Notes: generated by a model from the letters alone, not told the origin. 64,000 nucleotides of DNA from Syntrophobacter fumaroxidans MPOB (GCF_000014965.1 NC_008554.1:2344001-2408000), one strand, 5' to 3'. Counted from the stretch's first letter, positions 36,101-44,198 are shown. Program-made: numbers and translations.

Positions 36101-37462
36101 AATCACCGTCTGAGGATAGCCCCGCACGATGAAGTTCCGAAACTGGTTGACGACTCCCCTGGGGAAGGTCGCGTCCGTGAGGTTTCCCGTGCTCGCATCA
36201 TAGGTCCAGGCAAGGGCGTTGCTTGCCGCATACGGGGCGTTGGCGGCCTTATCAGGGTCGCCGGGGTAGGCCGGATTCACCACCGCCGTCACGCGCTTTC
36301 TCCCCGCAACCGTTGCGACGGTGTAGGAGCGCACCCAATTGTACGGATCCGTCACGTCCACCTGGGTGTCGCTCACGTAACTCACGGAAAACGATCCCCT
36401 GGCGCGCCGGCTCCGATGCCAGGCGCACCGGTCCTGGGCGTCGTAGGTCCATTCGAACAGGGTATGGTTGGCCTTGTTTTGCGTGAGGGTCAGGTTGTGC
36501 ACGTCGTTGGCGTCGGCATACTCGTAAGTGAACCCCGAGTTGTCCGCATAGAGCACGGAAGTGAGGTTGGAATTTGCATCGTAGGTGAAGGTCGCGACGG
36601 TCCCCGTCGAGGTCGTGTTGGGAAGCGGCCCGGTGATGGTTTCGAGCAGCCCGGAACCGTTGTAGCTGAAGGTGAGTGCTCGGCCCGTGGATGGATCGCT
36701 CACCGTGGACGGGCGGTTCTGGGCGTCGTGGGTGAGGCTCAGCCGGTTTCCCGCGATGTCCTGGATGTGGAGCAGCAAACCCGTGGGAGAGAAAATGAAT
36801 ATCGTGCCGTCCAGCGGGTACCAGGCGTAATTGCCGTTCACGAGAACGAGCACTTTGGTGTGATCGTTGAAGGCGCCCCTGTAGACCCCGGCGCTCTCCT
36901 CGGTGAAATACCTGGCACGGCCCGTGGAGTCGACGACCTTGAGATAGGGGTCGGGGGAGACGGGAGGCGTCAGGCTCGCCCCGTAGGTGTGGGTCCACCC
37001 GGTGCCGAGGATCCCCGAGGTTTCGGCCCGGCTGTTGTAAGTCCTCCCGAAGGTCAGCCCCAAGCGGTGGGCGGAGGGGTAGGCAAGATCGGCCGCCGTC
37101 TCCACGGCGTTTCCGGTGAGGATGCTCACCGTCCCCCCCAGCACGTCTCCGCCGGGAAAGAACGCTTCGGTGTCCACCCCGTAGTCGAGGTCTTCCAGGG
37201 CCGGCTTGGCGCTCAGCGCTTCGCCGTGCCCCGGGCTCGGGGAAAGCCCGGTTGCGCCCTTGCCGCCGGCGTGGGCGGCCAATAGACAGCGCGCCGCCGA
37301 GGCGGTTTCGATTCGAGCGGTTTCCGTTAACGGGACCCAAGTGTCGTTTCCCGGAGAATTGAGGCCGGGCGCGACGGGCAAACCGGCCCAGACGAGAGGG
37401 CATGAGAGTACAAACACACACAGGAAAAACCGTGCCGATCTGCGAAATATCTTATTTGCCAT
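33161..37462 (-). CDS. RHS/YD-repeat polymorphic toxin-like protein, full length
   Basis: 1,433 residues, ATG at 37462 after AAGGAG. A signal peptide (residues ~1-26, FFLCVFVLSCPLVWA) precedes an N-terminal region resembling the DUF6531 start of RHS proteins (GGDVLGGTVSILTGNAVETA). Many YD/RHS repeats follow (ALTFSYNGSGLLETITGPLP, TFVYDSRGRIKEIHNTADSS, RVFTYNQENRLIGVAEDGNP). The core closes with HYNWHRYYDPKTGRYMTPDP and NPYTYAENDPINFIDLYG. The last ~125 residues are a Gly/aromatic-rich tip not matching the tip of the displaced module. The shell of such proteins encloses the tip, usually a toxin used against competitors. The Sec signal suggests export without a T6SS. Confidence 0.9.
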   Translation of the reverse strand: MANKIFRRSARFFLCVFVLSCPLVWAGLPVAPGLNSPGNDTWVPLTETARIETASAARCLLAAHAGGKGATGLSPSPGHGEALSAKPALEDLDYGVDTEAFFPGGDVLGGTVSILTGNAVETAADLAYPSAHRLGLTFGRTYNSRAETSGILGTGWTHTYGASLTPPVSPDPYLKVVDSTGRARYFTEESAGVYRGAFNDHTKVLVLVNGNYAWYPLDGTIFIFSPTGLLLHIQDIAGNRLSLTHDAQNRPSTVSDPSTGRALTFSYNGSGLLETITGPLPNTTSTGTVATFTYDANSNLTSVLYADNSGFTYEYADANDVHNLTLTQNKANHTLFEWTYDAQDRCAWHRSRRARGSFSVSYVSDTQVDVTDPYNWVRSYTVATVAGRKRVTAVVNPAYPGDPDKAANAPYAASNALAWTYDASTGNLTDATFPRGVVNQFRNFIVRGYPQTVILAAGSAQPRTIAYTWHPSMNVVLTRTEASVLGAGNKETIFDYDDPAAAGDDPAVYNESPTKLLYRKIEKGYRKTVAGTVASYEYVTALTYNAGGQVLTIDGPRSGTGDTTTFAYDATTNDLLSVTRPLVGATVFSNFDAAGNPRKLTDVNAQEQTFVYDSRGRIKEIHNTADSSVRTVTYNVAGLPATRTDEDGVNESHTYDNTYGQPRRVTDHEGNYVKTIFNAAGNLTSVQHLTAADEITRERTWSYSGSDYPGLLFKEYEADGVTHTRTQYDASGNVRSVVDPNGNQTDYAYDAFNRVISITRPGNAVTHFEYDSQGNLAKVVDPEGDPANPALGHTTTTTYDDMGNLIGVGSPDSGTTTYGYRPEGTIWWRIDARNIQTTYSNDALYRINQASYPAVGDLAAYTVTYSHDQRANGKGHLTTVTDPSGTTLLNYDARGRLKEKKSTVSGFQFTLSRTFSPAGRVNQLTYPSGRTVTYSRAGCGCKLTGVSTTYGAESATTILENLSYQPFGQATGMGWGNAGSVVSEYDLNGRLTTANRGAPMQRDFTYYPNGQLHTVAGTASTPWVNRVYAYDTLDRLSLAERPQLTKAYDFDSAGNRLHTIVDASVSETYAYAAGTNRLSAVAAAQGKTFDYDANGNTILIASGTNRVFTYNQENRLIGVAEDGNPLGTYVYNGFGQRAAKTAGGVATLYIYDFSGNLVCEAEGTGGGIQKEYIHHGRSRLAMADPGAGAVCSGNTKVCVYFTHNDLLGTPEFMTDSTNTAVWEAAYDAFGEATIHPASTVVNNFRFPGQYYDAETGLHYNWHRYYDPKTGRYMTPDPIGLAGGINPYTYAENDPINFIDLYGLWRFPDYVSINFNIAIPTPWTATLLGGTAQVALDRYGNFYAGPGGTVGKAATVFSLSATVGWLDTSEKPCEKTLDNFLSGHSFNAGAGFWGGGGETWTPGVGTGTEVGFVSPQAGASYHYSWKVTKFGFGW

Positions 37463-37743
37463 CGTTGGCTCCTTCTCCGCCAGGAAAGAAGAATCTGTGC
37501 CGAACCGGCTTCAAATTCAGCCGCGCGCAAGAACACCGGAACAAGCTGGATACGATGCCTTAATTAAATGAGCGACATAACCATCAACCAAATCATGATT
37601 CAGTGCGAGCTTGGCCCGTTCCCGACAAGGCTCGTGCGTGAGTGCTCATGACCCTCTGTGTTTCGCAAGAGTTCGTGAAATCATTCCTGCAGCCTTCCAC
37701 GCCATCACTGTCGATTTGCTCTTCCGGAAATGCCGGGGGCTTT

Positions 37744-38376
37744 TCACTTGCATGTCCTCGTCCAAATCTTTATCCACCCCACGAAATCCTTACCGGTGGG
37801 CTGACAAGCCGAGCAGGGGGAACTCAAACCGCAGGTAGCGGTACTTCCGCACATCCCCGGAGAAGCTATCCAGACTTCGTACCTGAAGGCACCGTCGACG
37901 CAGACGGCACACACACTGCCCCAGTCACAACACCCCTGTGCGCCGGTTCTTACCCACTGGCTGTTCAGGTCTATGCAGGCAGATGTGGAGACCTTTCGTC
38001 CCATACCATCAAAGAGGTTAACGTGGACGGCGCCACAATCGCTCTCATCGACCGTGAGATTCAAAGTGCCGGTTTCCGGATCAACCTCGTATTCCACGGT
38101 ACCCACATCCACTTGCCATGTGTATGGGGGTGATCCGCCAGATGGAGTGAAATTGTGAGTGCCAACCAGCAGACAACCCTCGCTGGAAAGGTTCTCAGTC
38201 GGTGGGATGATCGCAGGTTCCCACTGAGGCTGGATATTGACTTCTCCCGGCACACTTTGACCTATCCCGTTGCAGGGTTGTGCCACGGCAAGCCGCACCC
38301 CACCTGCGCTCAGGAAAAGACTGATGGCGAAAGCGAGCAGTAATAGACTTCCGTTGAATCGTCCCGGCTTGAACAT
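37744..38376 (-). CDS. Secreted cysteine-rich Ig-like protein, unknown function
   Basis: 210 residues from the ATG at 38376 (AAGGAGCG upstream). A signal peptide (SLLLLAFAISLFLSAGG) is followed by a domain with GGSPPYTWQVDVGTVEYEVD, which resembles the strand pattern of bacterial Ig-like or cadherin-like surface modules. The C-terminal half has many cysteines (GCCDWGSVCAVCVDG, CGSSTATCG-like region, CSACQPTG). No family was recognised. A 14-bp tandem repeat lies 41 bp upstream of the start codon and may affect its expression. Confidence 0.7.
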   Translation of the reverse strand: MFKPGRFNGSLLLLAFAISLFLSAGGVRLAVAQPCNGIGQSVPGEVNIQPQWEPAIIPPTENLSSEGCLLVGTHNFTPSGGSPPYTWQVDVGTVEYEVDPETGTLNLTVDESDCGAVHVNLFDGMGRKVSTSACIDLNSQWVRTGAQGCCDWGSVCAVCVDGAFRYEVWIASPGMCGSTATCGLSSPCSACQPTGKDFVGWIKIWTRTCK

Positions 38377-38416
38377 GATCGCTCCTTTTGCTGCTGATCG
38401 GAAAACACTCGGTTGA

Positions 38417-38556
38417 GACTGGCACTCTATGACTGGCACTCTATGACTGGCACTCTATGACTGGCACTCTATGACTGGCACTCTATGACTGGCACTCTAT
38501 GACTGGCACTCTATGACTGGCACTCTATGACTGGCACTCTATGACTGGCACTCTAT
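38417..38556. repeat. Ten perfect tandem copies of a 14-bp unit (VNTR)
   Basis: The unit GACTGGCACTCTAT is repeated ten times with no mismatch from 38417 to 38556 and is then broken by GACTCATAAG. It is in the 5' region of the secreted-protein gene on the minus strand. Fourteen is not a multiple of three, and the array is outside the coding region. Copy-number change would shift spacing in the promoter or leader. Confidence 0.95.
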
Positions 38557-39026
38557 GACTCATAAGTCATTAGATGGCTACGATACAGAATAGCATGGCA
38601 ATGTCAACACGTTTTTTTAAGATTTTTGTTAAAAAATTCTAATGTATTTCTTATGACACAATGGACAGTCTTTGTCATTTACTCATTTATATGACTCCAT
38701 TGAATGTTGAAAATATTATCAAGAAAATGAGTGAGATTATGGTTCGTCTTGACTTGGCCTTTATGATTGCCTCCAATCAAATAACGCAACTTAGATGCTA
38801 ATCCGCTTGACTGGATCTGATTTATCTCTCTTCTCTGAATCTCGGATCGGATGGAATATTGAATTCACGAATGTCCTTCCAGGCGCGGCAGGAGTCCGGA
38901 GGAACCATCGTTTCCTTCAACCCGCCCCCCTTCGGTCCCGCAGGCGCGATGCTTCGGTCCCGCAGGTCCGTCCCTGAGGCTTCCGGAACCTATCGACCGG
39001 ACAACCGGCAAAATACATGGAAAATA
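38557..39026. other. AT-rich intergenic island
   Basis: Between the VNTR and the histidine kinase region. Bases 38560-38860 are much richer in A/T than the rest of the window (for example ACGTTTTTTTAAGATTTTTG). One 46-codon frame at 38661-38801 has no ribosome site. The GC content returns to normal beyond ~38870. Confidence 0.5.
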
Positions 39027-39208
39027 GAATCGGGAGGTTTCGGGCGACTTAGCGGCGGGGCCGCTCTTCATCGTTCAAGCGTGCCCGCAGGGAATGACCA
39101 TTCGTGTGAGGTGATGATATCATCAGTCCGGGAGTTCCTGATTCTTCGTTGTGAGCCCCCGGTTCATGGAGATTTGTGAAAAGTGAAAAGTGTAGGTTTG
39201 ACCCCGTG
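39027..39208 (+). repeat. Composite dispersed repeat F+G, copy 2
   Basis: Block F at 39027-39110 matches 29359-29442 closely. Core G (GTGAAAAGTGAAAAGTGTAG, 39176-39208) follows about 65 bp later. The G core overlaps the 3' end of the histidine kinase gene and encodes its last residues. Confidence 0.75.
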
Positions 39209-40300
39209 GTCTTCGGAAAGGCGCATCGTGCGGATGGATCGACGCCTCTCGACGGGCAGCCTCAGATAGAAGGTCGCCCCCTCACCCGGGCTCGAAATGA
39301 CCCCGACGCATCCGCCGTGGGTTTCCGCAACCCGCCGGACCACTGCCAGGTCGATTCCCACCCCGTCCGGTCTGGTACTGAAAAAGGGATTGAAAACATA
39401 GGGCAGATCGTCCGCGGATATTCCCGGGCCGTTGTCGATGACGCTCAACTCGTATTGATCGGACATGCTCCTCGACAGGATTTCTATCCGCCCGCCTCCG
39501 GGCAACACCTGGATCGCGTTCTCGATGATAATGGCAAGCGCCTTGGCGATCAGGTTCCGGTCGACAAGAAGCACTGCATCGTCGACTGTCAGATGCAGCT
39601 CGATCTTGCGTTTTCTCAGCTCGTCCTCGTAGGATTTTGCCAGTTCTTCGATCAAATCCCGAATGACGGTCTCCTCCAGTTGAGGCGTGGGGAGCCTGGC
39701 GAAGAGCTCGACTTTGGCGATCAGGTTTTCGATGCGCCTGAGACTTCTCATGGAAATGTCATGGTATTTCATCAGTTCATCATCCCCGGAGTGGGTCTTG
39801 TAGATCCGGTTCAGAAAACCTCCCAGGCTGACCAGGGGGTTCCTGATCTCGTGAGCGATCCCGTTCGCGATCTTGATCAGGTCCTGGTAATGGCTTCCGG
39901 CGGCGGTCCGCTCCAATTCCCTGCGCTTCTCCACGTCCTCGACACAGAACAGCAGAATCTCCTTCCCTTCTTCCGGGTCGACGTGGCGCTCGACCGACAT
40001 CGAACAGACGAACCGCGACCCGTCCTTGCGAACCAGCATGAGCTCCCCGTCGAACCGTCGATGCTTCACGGCCAGGTGAAGGATGTTGGGACACAGGCAC
40101 GAAACGTCTTCGGAGGTGAAAAGAAGGGAGAGGTCCTCGCCTTCGAGCTCATGGGGCTTATACCCCAGAATCCTTTCCACGGCGGGGCTTGCGCTCAGCA
40201 CGCGTCCCGCCGTGTCCGAAAGGATGATCGCTTCCTTGATGGAAGAGAGAATGATCTCCCAGAGTTCCCCGTGAGTGCAGCATGCCTCGATGAGTTTCAT
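39164..40300 (-). CDS. Soluble PAS sensor histidine kinase
   Basis: 378 residues with no membrane segment. A PAS domain (residues ~14-120: SSIKEAIILSDTAGRVLSAS, KDGSRFVCSMSVERHVDPEE) is followed by the HisKA H-box (IANGIAHEIRNPLVSLGGFL). The HATPase domain has an N-box at AKALAIIIENAIQVL and a glycine box at VIDNGPGISADDL. The second glycine box is degenerate: DGVGIDLAVVRR in place of the usual GTGLGL. The last ~12 residues (GVKPTLFTFHKSP) come from the dispersed repeat G, so the original C-terminus has been replaced. No response regulator is adjacent. Twin palindromes precede the gene. Confidence 0.85.
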   Translation of the reverse strand: MKLIEACCTHGELWEIILSSIKEAIILSDTAGRVLSASPAVERILGYKPHELEGEDLSLLFTSEDVSCLCPNILHLAVKHRRFDGELMLVRKDGSRFVCSMSVERHVDPEEGKEILLFCVEDVEKRRELERTAAGSHYQDLIKIANGIAHEIRNPLVSLGGFLNRIYKTHSGDDELMKYHDISMRSLRRIENLIAKVELFARLPTPQLEETVIRDLIEELAKSYEDELRKRKIELHLTVDDAVLLVDRNLIAKALAIIIENAIQVLPGGGRIEILSRSMSDQYELSVIDNGPGISADDLPYVFNPFFSTRPDGVGIDLAVVRRVAETHGGCVGVISSPGEGATFYLRLPVERRRSIRTMRLSEDHGVKPTLFTFHKSP

Positions 40301-40314
40301 TGGCCACCTTCCTC

Positions 40315-40391
40315 GACGTTCCCGTGGAACGTCCCTCGTCTTTGGCTATTTGATTGCATAACAAACGGCAGCGACGTTCCCGTGGAACGTC
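40315..40391. promoter_or_regulatory. Twin 19-bp perfect palindromes upstream of the PAS kinase gene
   Basis: GACGTTCCCGTGGAACGTC occurs at 40315-40333 and 40373-40391. Each is a perfect inverted repeat of GACGTTCC around a CGT centre. The copies start 58 bp apart and surround an AT-rich stretch (TATTTGATTGCATAACAAAC) that could hold the promoter. The nearer copy lies 15 bp from the kinase start codon. This looks like a pair of operators for a dimeric regulator. Confidence 0.6.
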
Positions 40392-40638
40392 CGCTGTCGG
40401 TGAATGGAACGGCAAGACTTCCGACATGCGCGTGCCGCGGCTTTGAGCGGACTCAGCCCATACGCCATTTTCGCCCTTGCACGCGGCGGAATCCACAAAA
40501 AGCGTCGCTCCGGACGGGATTTCCTCCGTTTTCCACCGGGGGAAGGCCGCCGACATTCAGACTGAGCCCTCACAGCGGAGAGTCACCCGGGGGGAGAACG
40601 CGGGAAACCGGTCCGATCCGCACCAGTCGTATCCCCGA

Positions 40639-40666
40639 TTGACATCGAACGGGCAGTGTCTAGATT
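40639..40666 (+). promoter_or_regulatory. Sigma-70 promoter of the EF-hand gene
   Basis: TTGACA at 40639-40644 and TAGATT at 40661-40666, spacing 16 bp. The predicted leader is about 160 nt before the ATG at 40835. Confidence 0.5.
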
Positions 40667-40834
40667 GGAGTCAGACCGTGGACCATCCCGAAGCGGAACC
40701 CCAGTTCTGCGCTGCGCTCCCGTCCGTACGTTTTCTCCGACAACCCGGCCGGACCAAACACCGACACGAAGCGAGAGCCCCGCATGCCGGGCGCATTCGG
40801 GATGAAGGCTCGAACGTCAGCAAAGGAGTGGAAC

Positions 40835-41173
40835 ATGAAAGCATCAAGACGGACGGCACTGGGTATGGCGCTGTTGATCGCACTCACCGTGTTTTGGACC
40901 GGTTTGGCCGCGGCTCAGAGCACCCAGGCACAATCCGCTCAGCGGCCCATGATGAGGTGTTCGGAACGGTTCGACAAGCTGGATACCAATCACGATGGAA
41001 TGGTGAGCAAGGACGAGTTCATGGCGGTACCTCATCGGCGCGGGAATGCGGAACAGAACTTCGCAAACAGGGACGGCAACAAGGACGGCACCCTGACGAG
41101 AGAAGAATTCTGCTCGGGCGCAGGCCCCGGGGCAAGGGGTAAAGGCGGAGGCAGAGGGCCAATGCCCCAGTAA
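40835..41173 (+). CDS. Exported EF-hand calcium-binding protein
   Basis: 112 residues from the ATG at 40835, with AAAGGAG just upstream. A signal peptide (ALGMALLIALTVFWTGLAAA) is followed by two EF-hand loops: DTNHDGMVSKDE and DGNKDGTLTREE, both with the expected acidic ligands. The tail is Gly/Arg-rich (GPGARGKGGGRGPMPQ). It probably binds Ca2+ in the periplasm or on the surface. It is monocistronic, ended by a strong terminator. Confidence 0.85.
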   Translation: MKASRRTALGMALLIALTVFWTGLAAAQSTQAQSAQRPMMRCSERFDKLDTNHDGMVSKDEFMAVPHRRGNAEQNFANRDGNKDGTLTREEFCSGAGPGARGKGGGRGPMPQ

Positions 41174-41194
41174 TCTTCAGCCCGTCGTTGACCA

Positions 41195-41228
41195 CCGCCT
41201 TCGGGGGTTTTTCCCGAAGGCGGATTCT
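41195..41228 (+). terminator. Rho-independent terminator after the EF-hand gene
   Basis: CCGCCTTCGGG and CCCGAAGGCGG form a perfect 11-bp stem with a T-rich loop, followed by ATTCTT. Confidence 0.8.
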
Positions 41229-41383
41229 TGTTGGAGCGTTTTCATTTAAAGGGAGCCGTAGCGCCGTCAAGGCTTGTCTTCGGAATAAAGACCACAGCCC
41301 GCGACGAGCCGCGCCACACCCGGCGCGGCGTCATGCCGGGAGCCCATAGCCCCGTGCCTTCGGCCCCCCCCCGCAGTACCCGC

Positions 41384-42070
41384 CTAGCGCATGCGCTCCA
41401 CCAGACCATTGACGTTCCGGGCGTAGTCGTTCCCGGCAAAAACCGCCGAACCGGCCACAAAGACGTCCACTCCCGCATCCACCAGGTCGTCGATCGTGCC
41501 CCGGTTCACTCCTCCGTCCACTTCGAGCAGCACCGGGAGCCGCGACTCATCGATCATTTCCCGGCATCGGCGTATCTTGGGAAGCATGGAAGGAATGAAT
41601 TTCTGCCCTCCGAACCCCGGGTTGACGGTCATGAGAAGCACCATGTCAATGTCGCCGAGGACGTCTTCGACGGCGCAAAGGGGGGTGGAAGGGTTGAGGG
41701 TCACCACGGGCCTGGCCCCCAGCTCGCGAATGCGTTGAACCGTGCGGTGCAGATGCGGGGAGACTTCGGCGTGAACCCCGAGGTAGTGGGCCCCCGCCCG
41801 GATGAAAGCCTCGATGTACCGCTCCGGCTTTTCGATCATGAGGTGAACGTCGAGCGGCAGGGCGGTGACGCCGCGGATGGCCTTCACCACATCGGGACCG
41901 ATGGTGATGTTGGGCACGAAATGGCCGTCCATAACGTCCACGTGAATCCAATCCGTTCCCGCTCGTTCCACCGCCTTGACTTCTTCCGCAAGCTTCCCGA
42001 AATCCGCCGACAGGATCGACGCGGAAAGCTTGCTCTTTCTCTTGCGCTCCGATTCCGGAAATTCCGTCAT
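41384..42070 (-). CDS. rpe: Ribulose-phosphate 3-epimerase
   Basis: 228 residues, TIM barrel. Signature segments are KLSASILSADFGKLAEEVKA, DWIHVDVMDGHFVPNITIGP, LPLDVHLMIEKPERYIEAFI, LLMTVNPGFGGQKFI and LEVDGGVNRGTIDDLVDAGV. All metal-binding His/Asp residues and the phosphate loop are intact. It interconverts ribulose-5-P and xylulose-5-P in the pentose phosphate pathway. The start ATG is at 42070. It lies 62 bp downstream of pgi on the same strand, probably in one operon with pgi. Confidence 0.95.
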   Translation of the reverse strand: MTEFPESERKRKSKLSASILSADFGKLAEEVKAVERAGTDWIHVDVMDGHFVPNITIGPDVVKAIRGVTALPLDVHLMIEKPERYIEAFIRAGAHYLGVHAEVSPHLHRTVQRIRELGARPVVTLNPSTPLCAVEDVLGDIDMVLLMTVNPGFGGQKFIPSMLPKIRRCREMIDESRLPVLLEVDGGVNRGTIDDLVDAGVDVFVAGSAVFAGNDYARNVNGLVERMR

Positions 42071-42132
42071 CACGTCTCAGCTTCTCCCGTTTTTCCCACC
42101 GCCGGGTCACGCACCGTCTATCCACATCACCG

Positions 42133-43851
42133 TCAAAGCGCCTCTCTGAACGCTTTCTCGAGGGCCGCCAGGCCCTTGACCGGATTTCCGGCGATGTGCA
42201 CCCGCAGCACGCGCCGACCGTGCTTTGCCAGGGCTTCGAAATCGCCCAGCGCCTGGGCCCGTCTCAATACCCCGAACGTGTATGGCTGCCCCGGAATCGG
42301 GGCGTCTTCCGGGTCGTCGCAGGTGATCAGCAGGAACACCCCGGTATTCGGCCCCCCCTTATGCAGCTGCCCCGTGGAATGGAGATACCTGGGGCCGAAG
42401 CCCAAAGTTGTGGCCAGCTTCAGCCGGTCCCTCACCAGGCCGCGCAGATTCCGCAGGCCCGGCTCGACACCGGAGGCTTCAGGCAGATAAGCGAGAAAGG
42501 CCAGGTAATCGCCGCTTCGGGCTCCCTTCAGAAACCGGGACAACGCCTGCCCCGCGGAAGCCGCGCCCGGCGCAATCCCGTAAAACTGCAGGGGACCATC
42601 CCCCAATTCAATCTTGCCCTCGACCAGGCAGCCCTCGTCGCGCACCTGCTCCAGGAACCGCTTCGTGATGTCCTTGCTTTCCTGCACGCTGGGTTGATCG
42701 AAAGGGTTGATCCCCAGGATCGCCCCGGCGGTCGCGGTCGCAATCTCCCAGCGGAAAAATTCCCGGCCCAGATCCAGCCGGTCGGCCATCGGGACGACGA
42801 TCACCGGGTGCCCCGCCTTCCGCAAGGCGTCGATTCGAGATTCGAGGACCCCGTCCACCTCGTCTTCAAGGCAAAGGACCACGAACAACCGGTCATCGTC
42901 GTACACCGCAGGATCGCCGAGCGGTTCGCCGACGACTGGGACAATACCCTTGCCTTCCTTTCCGGTGCTTTCGGCGATCAGTTGCTCGAGCCACATGCCG
43001 AGGGCCGAGAGTGATTCGGAAGCGATCACGGTGAGTTTGTTGCGGCCGCGCAGGGCCATTTCTCCCATCACCACGCCCAGGGTCATGCCGGGATTTTTCT
43101 TCACGGGAACGTCCGGCCCGCACGCTTCCATCATGGACAGGCCGCGGGCGAGAATTTCCTCGACATCCAGCCCCATCAGCGCCGCCGGCACCAATCCGAA
43201 AAAGGACAGGGCCGAGTAGCGCCCACCGATGTCTGCGAAATTCAGAAAGGTGCCGCGATAGTTTCTTTCCTCCGCCAGCTTCACCAGGACGGACCCGGGA
43301 TCGGTGACGACCGCGAAATGTACCCCCGCACCTTTCCCTTTCACGGCTCTCATCCGGGCATGGAAGTATTCGCCGAGCGACCGGCTTTCCACGGTTGCGC
43401 CGGATTTGCTCGCCTCGATGAAAAAGGTTTCCGCCATGGGCAGCCGACGTTCAATCTCCAGGATGGTCGAAGGGGAGGTCGAATCCAGCACGGTCAGAGC
43501 CAGCCCCTCCGCGCCGGGTTCGAAGATTTCCCGGAATGCGAGAGGGGCAAGACTGCTGCCGCCCATGCCCATGTGAACCACGTGCTTGAAACGGCAGATT
43601 CTCAGGTCGCGCGCGAATTCGGCGAGTGCCGGGGCATGAAGGCTTATTTTGTCGGGAAGATCGATCCAGCCCATGGAATTCGCGATCGACTTCCGGTTCT
43701 CGGGATCCGATTTCCACAGATCGGGGTCTTTGCGCCAGAAACGGGAAGCAAAACGATCCTTTTCCAGGGCCTCGATCCTCGCCTGGATTTCAGCCGCGTG
43801 CCCGCCGAGAAAGGCATTCACCGGGTAGAGATCCGACACTTTCTTGGTCAT
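42133..43851 (-). CDS. pgi: Glucose-6-phosphate isomerase
   Basis: 572 residues from the ATG at 43851, preceded by GAGGAAACG; an ATG at 43866 is possible. SIS-type folds are evident: VVHMGMGGSSLAPLAFREIF and TFFIEASKSGATVESRSLGE for sugar-phosphate binding, and the late TLGFGPRYLHSTGQLHKGGP segment of the family. It is the variant of Pgi that also resembles the bifunctional transaldolase/isomerase C-terminal part. It interconverts glucose-6-P and fructose-6-P. Confidence 0.9.
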   Translation of the reverse strand: MTKKVSDLYPVNAFLGGHAAEIQARIEALEKDRFASRFWRKDPDLWKSDPENRKSIANSMGWIDLPDKISLHAPALAEFARDLRICRFKHVVHMGMGGSSLAPLAFREIFEPGAEGLALTVLDSTSPSTILEIERRLPMAETFFIEASKSGATVESRSLGEYFHARMRAVKGKGAGVHFAVVTDPGSVLVKLAEERNYRGTFLNFADIGGRYSALSFFGLVPAALMGLDVEEILARGLSMMEACGPDVPVKKNPGMTLGVVMGEMALRGRNKLTVIASESLSALGMWLEQLIAESTGKEGKGIVPVVGEPLGDPAVYDDDRLFVVLCLEDEVDGVLESRIDALRKAGHPVIVVPMADRLDLGREFFRWEIATATAGAILGINPFDQPSVQESKDITKRFLEQVRDEGCLVEGKIELGDGPLQFYGIAPGAASAGQALSRFLKGARSGDYLAFLAYLPEASGVEPGLRNLRGLVRDRLKLATTLGFGPRYLHSTGQLHKGGPNTGVFLLITCDDPEDAPIPGQPYTFGVLRRAQALGDFEALAKHGRRVLRVHIAGNPVKGLAALEKAFREAL

Positions 43852-43866
43852 CGTTTCCTCGCTCAT

Positions 43867-44198
43867 CGTGTCGTCTTGACTGCCGCTCGGCAACTGCAAC
43901 CGGGTTGCGCGCAACTCACCATGACCGGCATCGCGCGGCGCAACCTGAAAAACCGTCGCCCGCCGCGCCGCGGGCTCGGTCGTGGGCACGGTGGAACCGT
44001 ACCCGCCCTTCGCCGACCGGCAACGGAGCATGAGGAATCATCGCTCCGTCGTTTCCGTCCGGACAGCCCATCGGAGCGGGCACCTGCGACATGGTCCGCC
44101 CATCATATTCCCTCCGGGACACAGTTTCAAGGAACCGGTCGCGCGGTTTTCCGGTACGCCCGAGCGGAAGCAACGGAATTTTCTCCCGGGCGCATCGT
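43867..44198. other. Intergenic region of ~330 bp between pgi and the ROK kinase
   Basis: No gene, hairpin terminator or clear promoter was seen. The pgi frame stays open into it but has no protein-like translation. Confidence 0.3.

Noticed and set aside
38661-38801. 46-codon frame in the AT-rich island (contains MTPLNVENIIKKMSEIM)
   Set aside because: No ribosome site or neighbour supports it, and AT-rich DNA with this length gives such frames by chance.
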